A stretch of 64,000 bases of DNA from Euonymus europaeus (Eukaryota; Streptophyta; Magnoliopsida; Celastrales; Celastraceae), in NCBI GenBank assembly GCA_963580455.1, contig OY756962.1:16448001-16512000 (forward strand). The letters run 5' to 3'. The position numbers and the translations under genes were made by a program. The first letter of the stretch is position 1, and each line of letters begins with the position of its first letter. This document shows positions 51,076 through 62,700 of the stretch, piece after piece. The notes under the pieces were generated by a model. It was given only the letters and a program-made list of their open reading frames with translations, made no database searches and was not told where the DNA came from.

Positions 51076-53305
51076 AAGCTTCCTGGATTATTTCGATGCC
51101 AAAAAATGAACTTTTTACGACAAATGGACAAAACCGTTAAATTCCCTCCATAAAGAGAGTTGAGCAACTTCGGACCATCAAAGTTGCTCGGTGTACACTT
51201 TTTATTGTTCTTCTATGTCAAATTTTACGAGTATAAGCTTCCAAGATTATTTCGATTCCAAATCACCAACTTTCCATCAGAAATGGACAAAACCGTTAAA
51301 TGCTCCTCCAAGAGAGAGTTGAGCAACTTCGAACCATCAAAGTTACTCGATGTAAACTTTTTATTGTTCTTCTATGTTAAATTTTATGAGTATAAGCTTC
51401 CTAGATTATTTCGATGCCGAAAAACGAACTTTTTACAACAAATGGACAAAATCGTTAAAAGATCTTCCGTAGAGAGAGTTGAGAAACTTCGGACCATCAA
51501 AGTTGCTCGGTGTACACTTTTTATTGTTCTTGTATGTCAAATTTTACGAGTATAAGCTTCCAAGATTATTTCGATGCCAAAACAACAACTTTTTATCACA
51601 AATGGACAAAACCGTTAAAAGCTCCTCCATAGAGAGAATTGAGCAATTTCGGACCAACAAAGTTTCTCGGGATGCTCTTTTTATTGTTCCTCCATGTCAA
51701 ATTTTACGAGCATAAGCTTCCAAGATTATTTCGATTCCAAAACACCAACTTTTTATCACAAATGGACAAAACCGTTAAAAGGTCCTCCATAGAGAGAGTT
51801 GAGCAACTTCGGACCGACAAAGTTTCTCGGGATACACTTTTTATTGTTCTTCTATGTCAAATTTTACGAGTATAAGCTTCCTAGATTATTTCGATTTTAA
51901 AACACCATATTTCTTTGACAAATGGACAAAACCGTTAAAAGCCCCTCCATAGAGAGAGTTGAGCAACTTCGGACCATCAAAGTTGCTCGGTGTAGACTTT
52001 TTATTGTTCTTCTATGTCAAATTTTACGAGTATAAGCTTCCTAGATTATTTCGAAGCCAAAAAACGAACTTTTTACTACAAATAGACAAAACCGTTAAAA
52101 TCTCCTCCATAGAGGGAGTTGAGCAACTTCGGACCATCAAAGTTGCTCGGTTTACACTTTTTATTGTTCTTCTACGTCGAATTTTACGAATATAGTCTTC
52201 CAAGATTATTTCGATTCTAAATCACCAACTTTCTATGAGAAATGGACAAAACCGTTAAAAGCTCCTCCATAGAGAGTTTAGAGCAACTTCGGACCATCAA
52301 AGTTGCTAGATGTACAGTTTTTATTGTTCTTCTATGTTAAATTTTATGTGTATAAGCTTCCTAGATTATTTCGATGACAAAAAACGAACTTTTTAGGACA
52401 AATGGACAAAATCGTTAAAATCACCTCCATAGAGAGAGTTGAGAAACTTCGGACCCAAATCACCAACTTTCTATGAGAAATGGACAAAACCGTTAAATTC
52501 TCCTCCATAGAGAGTGTGGAGCAACTTCGAACCATCAAAGTTGTTCGATGTACAGTTTTTATTGTTCTTCTATGTTAAATTTTATGAGTATAAGCTTCCC
52601 AAATTATTTCGATGCCAAAAAACGAACTTTTTACGACAAATGGACAAAACCGTTAAAATCACCTCCATAGAGAGAGTTGAGAAACTTCAGACTCAAATCA
52701 CCAACTTTCTATGAGAAATGGACAAAACCGTTAAATTCTCGTCCATAGAGAGTGTGGAGCAACTTCGAACCATCAAAGTTGTTCGATGTACAGTTTTTAT
52801 TGTTCTTCTATGTTAAATTTTATGAGTATAAGCTTCCTAGATTATTTCGATGCCAAAAAACAAACTTTTTACGACAAATGGACAAAACCGTTAAAATCAC
52901 CTCCATAGAGAGAGTTGAGAAACTTCGGACCCAAATCACCAACTTTCTATGAGAAATGGACAAAACCGTTAAATTCTCCTCCATAGAGAGTGTGGAGCAA
53001 CTTCGAACCATCAAAGTTGTTCGATGTACAGTTTTTATTGTTCTTCTATGTTAAATTTTATGAGTATAAGCTTCCTAGATTATTTCGATGCCAAAAAACG
53101 AACTTTTTACGACAAATGGACAAAACCGTTAAAATCACCTCCATAGAGAGAGTTGAGAAACTTCGGACCCAAATCACCAATTTTCTATGAGAAATTGTCA
53201 GAGCCGTTAAATTCTCCTCCATAGAGAGTGTGGAGCAACTTCGAAGCATCAAAGTTGTTCGATGTACAGTTTTTATTGTTCTTCTATGTTAAATTTTATG
53301 AGTAT
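51076..53305. repeat. 2,230-bp higher-order repeat, copy 4
   Basis: Complete unit: eight monomers plus four 238-bp dimers (dimers from 52354). Shares CTTCCTGGATTATTTCG at its start with copies 1 and 2, and GATGACAAAAAACG with TTTTAGGACAAATGG near 52380 with copy 1. Confidence 0.95.
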
Positions 53306-55535
53306 AGGCTTCCTAGATTATTTCGATGCCAAAAAATGAACTTTTTACGACAAATGGACAAAACCGGTAAATTCCCTCCATAAAGAGAGTTGAGCAACTT
53401 CGGACCATCAAAGTTGCTCAGTGTACACTTTTTATTGTTCTTCTATGTCAAATTTTACGAGTATAAGCTTCCAAGATTATTTCGATTCCAAATCACCAAC
53501 TTTCCATCAGAAATGGACAAAACCGTTAAATGGTCCTCCAAGAGAGAGTTGAGCAACTTCGAACCATCAAAGTTACTCGATGTAAACTTTTTATTGTTCT
53601 TCTATGTTTAATTTTATGAGTATAAGCTTCCTAGATTATTTCGATGCCGAAAAACGAACTTTTTACAACAAATGGACAAAATCGTTAAAAGATCCTCCGT
53701 AGAGAGAGTTGAGAAACTTCGGACCATCAAAGTTGCTCGGTGTACACTTTTTATTGTTCTTGTATGTCAAATTTTACGAGTATAAGCTTCCAAGAATATT
53801 TCGATGCCAAAACAACAACTTTTTATCACAAATGGACAAAACCGTTAAAAGCTCCTCCATAGAGAGAGTTGAGCAACTTCGGACCAACAAAGTTTCTCGG
53901 GATGCTCTTTTTATTGTTCCTCCATGTCAAATTTTACGAGCATAAGCTTCCAAGATTATTTCGATTCCAAAACACCAACTTTTTATCACAAATGGACAAA
54001 ACCGGTAAAAGGTCCTCCATAGAGAGAGTTGAGCAACTTCGGACCGACAAAGTTTCACGGGATACACTTTTTATTGTTCTTGTATGTCAAATTTTACGAG
54101 TATAAGCTTCCTAGATTATTTCGATTTTAAAACACCATATTTCTTTGACAAATGAACAAAACCGTTAAAAGCCTCTCCATAGAGAGAGTTGAGCAACTTC
54201 GGACCATCAAAGTTGCTCGGTGTACACTTTTTATTGTTCTTCTATGTCAAATTTTACGAGTATAAGCTTCCTAGATTATTTCGAAGCCAAAAAACGAACT
54301 TTTTACTACAAATGGACAAAACCGTTAAAATCTCCTCCATAGAGGGAGTTGAACAACTTCGGACCATCAAAGTTGCTCGGTTTACACTTTTTATTGTTCT
54401 TCTACGTCGAATTTTACGAGTATAATCTTCCAAGATTATTTCGATTCTAAATCACCAACTTTCTATGAGAAATGGACAAAACCGTTAAAAGCTCCTCCAT
54501 AGAGAGTGTAGAGCAACTTCGGACCATCAAAGTTGCTAGATGTACAGTTTTTATTGTTCTTCTATGTTAAATTTTATGAGTATAAGCTTCCTAGATTATT
54601 TCGATGACAAAAAACGAACTTTTTACGACAAATGGACAAAACCGTTAAAATCACCTCCATAGAGAGAGTTGAGAAACTTCGGACCCAAATCACCAACTTT
54701 CTATGAGAAATGGACAAAACCGTTAAATTCTCCTCCATAGAGAGTGTGGAGCAACTTCGAACCATCAAAGTTGTTCGATGTACAGTTTTTATTGTTCTTC
54801 TATGTTAAATTTTATGAGTATAAGCTTCCTAGATTATTTCGATGCCAAAAAATGAACTTTTTACGACAAATGGACAAAACCGTTAAAATCACCTCCATAG
54901 AGAGAGTTGAGAAACTTCAGACTCAAATCACCAACTTTCTATGAGAAATGGACAAAACCGTTAAATTCTCCTCCATAGGGAGTGTGGAGCAACTTCGAAC
55001 CATCAAAGTTGTTCGATGTACAGTGTTTATTGTTCTTCTATGTTAAATTTTATGAGTATAAGCTTCCTAGATTATTTCGATGCCAAAAAACAAACTTTTT
55101 ACGACAAATGGACAAAACCGTTAAAATCACCTCCATAGAGAGAGTTGAGAAACTTCGGACCCAAATCACCAACTTTCTATGAGAAATGGACAAAACCGTT
55201 AAATTCTCCTCCATAGAGAGTGTGGAGCAACTTCGAACCATCAAAGTTGTTCGATGTACAGTTTTTATTATTTTTCTATGTTAAATTTTATGAGTATAAG
55301 CTTCCTAGATTATTTTGATGCCAAAAAACGAACTTTTTATGACAAATGGACAAAACCGTTAAAATCACCTCCATAGAGAGAGTTGAGAAACTTCGGACCC
55401 AAATCACCAATTTTCTATGAGAAATTGTCAGAGCCGTTAAATTCTCCTCCATAGAGAGTGTGGAGCAACTTCGAACCATCAAAGTTGTTCGATGTACAGT
55501 TTTTATTGTTCTTCTATTTTAAATTTTATGAGTAT
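53306..55535. repeat. 2,230-bp higher-order repeat, copy 5
   Basis: Complete unit. Its first HindIII site is lost (AGGCTT at 53306). It has the AACCGGTAAATTCCC variant near 53370, shared with copies 3 and 6, and AGTGTAGAGCAAC near 54508 in place of AGTTTAGAGCAAC of copies 1, 2 and 4. Confidence 0.95.
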
Positions 55536-57765
55536 AAGCTTCCTAGATTATTTCGATGCCAATAAATGAACTTTTTACGACAAATGGACAAAACCGGTAA
55601 ATTCCCTCCATAAAGAGAGTTGAGCAACTTCGGACCATCAAAGTTGCTCAGTGTACACTTTTTATTGTTCTTCTATGTCAAATTTTACGAGTATAAGCTT
55701 CCAAGATTATTTCGATTCCAAATCACCAACTTTCCATCAGAAATGGACAAAACCGTTAAATGCTCCTCCAAGAGAGAGTTGAGCAACTTCGAACCATCAA
55801 AGTTACTCGATGTAAACTTTTTATTGTTCTTCTATGTTTAATTTTATGAGTATAAGCTTCCTAGATTATTTCGATGCCGAAAAATGAACTTTTTACAACA
55901 AATGGACAAAATCGTTAAAAGATCCTCCGTAGAGAGAGTTGAGAAACTTCGGACCATCGAAGTTGCTCGGTGTACACTTTTTATTGTTCTTGTATGTCAA
56001 ATTTTACGAGTATAAGCTTCCAAGATTATTTCGATGCCAAAACAACAACTTTTTATCACAAATGGACAAAACCGTTAAAAGCTCCTCCATAGAGAGAGTT
56101 GAGCAACTTCGGACCAACAAAGTTTCTCGGGATGCTCTTTTTATTGTTCCTCCATGTCAAATTTTACGAGCATAAGCTTCCAAGATTATTTCGATTCCAA
56201 AACACCAACTTTTTATCACAAATGGACAAAACCGTTAAAAGGTCCTCCATAAAGAGAGTTGAGCAACTTCGGACCGACAAAGTTTCTCGGGATACACTTT
56301 TTATTGTTCTTCTATGTCAAATTTTACGAGTATAAGCTTCATAGATTATTTCGATTTTAAAACACCATATTTCTTTGACAAATGAACAAAACCGTTAAAA
56401 GCCCCTCCATAGAGAGAGTTGAGCAACTTCGGACCATCAAAGTTGCTCGGTGTACACTTTTTATTGTTCTTCTATGTCAAATTTTACGAGTATAAGCTTC
56501 CTAGATTATTTCGAAGCCAAAAAACGAACTTTTTACTACAAATGGACAAAACCGTTAAAATCTCCTCCATAGAGGGAGTTGAACAACTTCGCACCATCAA
56601 AGTTGCTCGGTTTACACTTTTTATTGTTCTTCTACGTCGAATTTTACGAGTATAATCTTCCAAGATTATTTCGATTCTAAATCACCAACTTTCTATGAGA
56701 AATGGACAAAACCGTTAAAAGCTCCTCCATAGAGAGTGTAGAGCAACTTCGGACCATCAAAGTTGCTAGATTTACAGTTTTTATTGTTCTTCTATGTTAA
56801 ATTTTATGAGTATAAGCTTCCTAGATTATTTCGATGACAAAAAATGAACTTTTTACGACAAATGGACAAAACCGTTAAAATCACCTCCATAGAGAGAGTT
56901 GAGAAACTTCGGACCCAAATCACCAACTTTCTATGAGAAATGGACAAAACCGTTAAATTCTCCTCCATAGAGAGTGTGGAGCAACTTCGAACCATCAAAG
57001 TTGTTCGATGTACAGTTTTTATTGTTCTTCTATGTTAAATTTTATGAGTATAAGCTTCCTAGATTATTTCGATGCCAAAAAATGAAATTTTTACGACAAA
57101 TGGACAAAACCGTTAAAATCACCTCCATAGAGAGAGTTGAGAAACTTCAGACCCAAATCACCAACTTTCTATGAGAAATGGACAAAACCGTTAAATTCTC
57201 CTCCATAGAGAGTGTGGAGCAACTTCGAACCATCAAAGTTGTTCGATGTACAATTTTTATTGTTCTTCTATGTTAAATTTTATGAGTATAAGCTTCCTAG
57301 ATTATTTCGATGCCAAAAAACAAATTTTTTACGACAAATGGACAAAACCGTTAAAATCACCTCCATAGAGAGAGTTGAGAAACTTCGGACCCAAATCACC
57401 AACTTTCTATGAGAAATGGACAAAACCGTTAAATTCTTCTCCATAGAGAGTGTGGAGCAACTTCGAACCATCAAAGTTGTTCGATGTACTGTTTTTATTG
57501 TTCTTCTATGTTAAATTTTGTGAGTATAAGCTTCCTAGAATATTTCGATGCCAAAAAACGAACTTATTACGACAAATGGACAAAACCGTTAAAATCACCT
57601 CCATAGAGAGAGTTGAGAAACTTCGGACCCAAATCACCAACTTTCTATGAGAAATTGTCAGAACCGTTAAATTCTCCTCCATAGAGAGTGTGGAGCAACT
57701 TCGAACCATCAAAGTTGTTCGATGTACAGTTTTTATTGTTCTTCTATGTTAAATTTTATGAGTAT
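55536..57765. repeat. 2,230-bp higher-order repeat, copy 6
   Basis: Complete unit, most like copy 5 (AACCGGTAAATTCCC near 55592, AGTGTAGAGCAAC near 56738). The four 238-bp dimers lie at 56814-57765. Confidence 0.95.
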
Positions 57766-59755
57766 AAGCTTCCTATATTATTTCTATGCCAAAAAATTAA
57801 CTTTTTACGACAAATGGACAAAACCGTTAAATTCCCTCCATAAAGAGAGTTGAGCAACTTCGGACCATCAAAGTTGCTCGGTGTACACTTTTTGTTGTTC
57901 TTCTATGTCAAATTTTACGAGTATAAGCTTCCAAGATTATTTCGATTCCAAATCACCAACTTTCCATCAGAAATGGACAAAACCGTTAAATGCTCCTCCA
58001 AGAGAGAGTTGAGCAACTTCGAACCATCAAAGTTCCTCGAGATACACTTTTTATTGTTCTTCTATGTTAAATTTTATGAGTATAAGCTTCCTAGATTATT
58101 TCGATGCCGAAAAGCGAACTTTTTACAACAAATGGACAAAGTCGTTAAAAGATCCTCCGTAGAGAGAGTTGAGAAACTTCGGACCATCAAAGTTGCTCGG
58201 TGTACACTTTTTATTGTTCTTCTATGTCAAATTTTACGAGTATAAGCTTCCAAGATTATTTCGATGCCAAAACAACAACTTTTTATCACAAATGGACAAA
58301 ACCGTTAAAAGCTCCTCCATAGAGAGAGTTGAGCAACTTCGGACCAACAAAGTTTCTCGGGATGCTCTTTTTATTGTTCCTCCATGTCAAATTTTACGAG
58401 CATAAGCTTCCAAGATTATTTCTATTCCAAAACACCAACTTTTTATCACAAATGGAGAAAACCGTTAAAAGGTCCTCCATAGAGAGAGTTGAGCAACTTC
58501 GGACCGACAAAGTTTCTCGGGATACACTTTTTATTGTTCTTCTATGTCAAATTTTACGAGTATAAGCTTCCTAGATTATTTCGATTTTAAAACACCATAT
58601 TTCTTTGACAAATGAACAAAACCGTTAAAAGCCCCTCCATAGAGAGAGTTGAGCAACTTCGGACCATCAAAGTTGCTCGGTGTACACTTTTTATTGTTCT
58701 TCTATGTCAAATTTTACGAGTATAAGCTTCCTAGATTATTTCGAAGCCAAAAAACGAACTTTTTACTACAAATGGACAAAACCGTTAAAATCTCCTCCAT
58801 AGAGGGAGTTGAGCAACTTCGGACCATCAAAGTTGCTCGGTTTACACTTTTTATTGTTCTTCTACGTCGAATTTTACGAGTATAATCTTCCAAGATTATT
58901 TCGATTCTAAATCACCAACTTTCTATGAGAAATGGACAAAACCGTTAAAAGCTCCTCCATAGAGACTGTAGAGCAACTTCGGACCATCAAAGTTGCTAGA
59001 TGTACAGTTTTTATTGTTCTTCTATGTTAAATTTTATGAGTATAAGCTTTCTAGATTATTTCGATGACAAAAAACGAACTTTTTACGACAAATGGACAAA
59101 ACCGTTAAAATCACCTCCATAGAGAGAGTTGAGAAACTTCGGACCCAAATCACCAACTTTCTATGAGAAATGGACAAAACCGTTAAATACTCCTCCATGA
59201 GAGTGTGGAGCAACTTCGAACCATCAAAGTTGTTCGATGTACAGTTTTTATTGTTCTTCTATGTTAAAATTTATGAGTATAAGCTTCCTAGATTATTTCG
59301 ATGCAAAAAAATGAACTTTTTACGACAAATGGACAAAATCGTTAAAATCACCTCCATAGAGAGAGTTGAGAAACTTCGGACCCAAATCACCAACTTTCTA
59401 TGAGAAATGGACAAAACCGTTAAATTCTCCTCCATAGAGAGTGTGGAGCAACTTCGAACCATCAAAGTTGTTCGATGTACAGTTTTATTGTTCTTCTATG
59501 TTAAATTTTATGAGTATAAGCTTCCTAGATTATTTCGATGCCAAAAAACAATCTTTTTACGACAAATGGACAAAACCGTTAAAATCACCTCTATAGAGAG
59601 AGTTGAGAAACTTCGGACCCAAATCACCAATTTTCTATGAGAAATTGTCAGAGCCGTTAAATTCTCCTCCATAGAGAGTGTGGAGCAACTTCGAACCATC
59701 AAAGTTGTTCGATGTACAGTTTTTATTGTTCTTCTATGTTAAATTTTATGAGTAT
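57766..59755. repeat. 2,230-bp higher-order repeat, copy 7 (one dimer short)
   Basis: Length 1,990 bp: the eight monomers are present but only three 238-bp dimers follow, with two further single-base deletions in the dimer part (CTCCATGAGAGTG near 59199 and ACAGTTTTATTG near 59480). It is the last recognisable unit of the HOR array. Confidence 0.85.
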
Positions 59756-62700
59756 AAGCTTCCTAGATTATTTCGATGCCAAAAAATGAACTTTTTACGA
59801 CAAATGGACAAAACCGTTAAATTCCCTCCATAAAGAGATTTGAGCAACTTCGGACCATCAAAGTTGCTCGGTGTACAATTTTTATTGTTCTTCTATGTCA
59901 AATTTTACGAGTATAAGCTTCCAAGATTATTTCGATTCCAAATCACCAACTTTCCATGAGAAATGGACAAAACCGTTAAATGCTCCTCCAAGAGAGAGTC
60001 GAGCAACTTCGAACCATCAAAGTTGCTCGATGTACACTTTTTATTGTTCTTCTATGTTAAATTTTATGATTATAAGCTTCCTAGATTATTTCGATGCCAA
60101 AAAATGAACTTTTTACAACAAATGGACAAAACCGTGAAAAGCTCCTCCATAGAGAGAGTTGAGAAACTTCAGACCATCAAAGTTGCTCGGTGTATAGTTT
60201 TTATTGTTCTTGCATGTCAAATTTTAATAGTATAAGCTTCCAAGATTATTTCGATGCGAAAACAACAATTTTTTATCACAAATGGACAAAACCGTTAAAA
60301 GCTCCTCCATAGAGAGAGTTGAGCAACTGCGGAGCAACAAAGTTTCTCGGAATACACTTTTTATTGTTCTTCTATGTCAAATTTTACGAGTATAAGCTTC
60401 CTAGAATATTTCGATGTTAAAATACCATCTTTCTTTGACAAATGGACAAAACCGTTAAAAGCTCATCCATAGAGAGAGTTGAGATACTTCGGACCATCAA
60501 AGTTGCTCGGTGTACACTTTTTATTGTTATTTTTGTCAAATTTTACGAGTATAAGCTTCCTAGATTATTTCGAAGCCAAAAAAACAAACTTTTTACTACA
60601 AATGGACAAAACCGTTAAAATCTCCTCCATAGAGGGAGTTGAGCAACTTCGGACCATCAAAGTTGCTCGGTTTACACTTTTTATTGTTCTTCTATGTCGA
60701 ATTTTACGAGTATAATCCTCCAAGATTATTTCGATTCCAAATCACCAACTTTCTTTGAGAAATGGACAAAACCGTTAAAAGCTCCTCCATAGAGAGAGTT
60801 GAGCAACTTCGAACCATCAAAGTTGCTCGATGTACACTTTTTATTGTTCTTCTATTTTAAATTTTATGAGTATAAGCTTCCTAGATTATTTCGATGCCAA
60901 AAAATGAACTTTTTACAACAAATGGACAAAACCGATAAAAGCAACTCCATAGAGAGAGTTGAGCAACTTCGGACCATCAAAGTTGCTCGGTGTACACTTT
61001 TTATTGTTCTTCCATGTCAAATTTTAATAGTATAAGCTTCCAAGATTATTTCGATGCCAAAACAAGAACTTTTTATCACAAATGGACAAAACCGTTAAAA
61101 GCTCCTCCATAGAGAGAGTTGAGCAACTTCGGACCAACAAAGTTTCTCGGGATACTCTTTTTATTGTTCCTCCATGTCAAATTTTACGAGCATAAGCTTC
61201 CAAGATTATTTCGATGCCAAAACACCAACTTTTTATCACAAATGGACAAAACCGTTAAAAGCTCCTCCATAGAGAGAGTTGAGCAACTTCGGACCAACAA
61301 AGTTTCTCGGGATACTCTTTTTATTGTTCCTCCATGTCAAATTTTACGAGCATAAGCTTTCAAGATTATTTCGATGCCAAAACACCAATTTTTATCACAA
61401 ATGGACAAAACCGTTAAAAGGTCCTCCATAGAGAGAGTTGAGCAACTTCGGACCGACAAAGTTTCTCGGGATACACTTTTTATTGTTCTTCTATGTCAAA
61501 TTTTACGAGTATAAGCTTCCTAGATTATTTCGATTTTAAAACACCATATTTCTTTGACAAATGAACAAAACCGTTAAAAGCTCCTCCATAGAGAGAGTTG
61601 AGCAACTTCGGACCATCAAAGTTGCTCGGTGTACACTTTTGTTGTTCTTCTATGTCAAATTTTACGAGTATTAGCTTCCTAGATTATTTCGAAGCCAAAA
61701 AACAAACTTTTTACTACAAATGGACAAAACCGTTAAAATCTCCTCCATAGAGGGAGTTGAGCAACTTCGGACCATCAAAGTTGCTCGGTTTACACTTTTT
61801 ATTGTTCTTCTATGTCGAATTTTACGAGTATAATCTTCCAAGATTATTTCGATTCCAAATCACCAACTTTCTATGAGAAATGGACAAAACCGTTAAATGC
61901 TCTTCCATAGAGAGTGCGGAGCAACTTCGAACCATCAAAGTTGTTCGATGTACACTTTTTATTGTTCTTGTATGTTAAATTTTATGAGTATAAGCTTCCT
62001 AGATTATTTCGGTGCAAAAAAAATAAACTTTTTACGACAAATGGACAAAACCGTTAAAAGTTCCTCCATAGAGAGAGTTGAGCAACTTCGGACCATCAAA
62101 GTTTCTCGGTGTACACTTTTTATTGTTCTTCCTTGTCAAATTCTACGAGTATAAGCTTCCAAGATTATTTCAATACCGAACCACCAACTTTTTATCACAA
62201 ATGGACAAAACCGTTAAAAGCTCCTCCATAGAGAGAGCTGAGCAACTTCGGACCAACAAAGTTTCTCAGGATCCACTTTTTATTGTTCTTCTATGTCAAA
62301 TTTTACGAGTATAAGCTTCCTAGATTATTTCGATGTTAAAACACCATCTTTCTTTAACAAATGGACAAAATCGTTAAAAGCCCCTTTATAGAGAGAGTTG
62401 AGCAACTTCGGACCATCAAAGTTGCTCGGTGTAAACTTTTTATTGTTCTTCTATGTCAAATTTTACGAGTATAAGCTTCCTAGATTATTTCGATGTTAAA
62501 ACACCATCTTTCTATGACAAATGGACAAAACCGTTAAATGCTCCTCCATAGAGAGAGTTGAGAAACTTCGGACCATCAAAGTTCCTCGGTGTACACTTTT
62601 TATTGTTCTTGTATGTCAAATTTTACAAGTATAATCTTCCAAGATTATTTCGATTCCAAATCACCAACTTTCTATGAGAAATGGAAAAAACCATTAAAAG

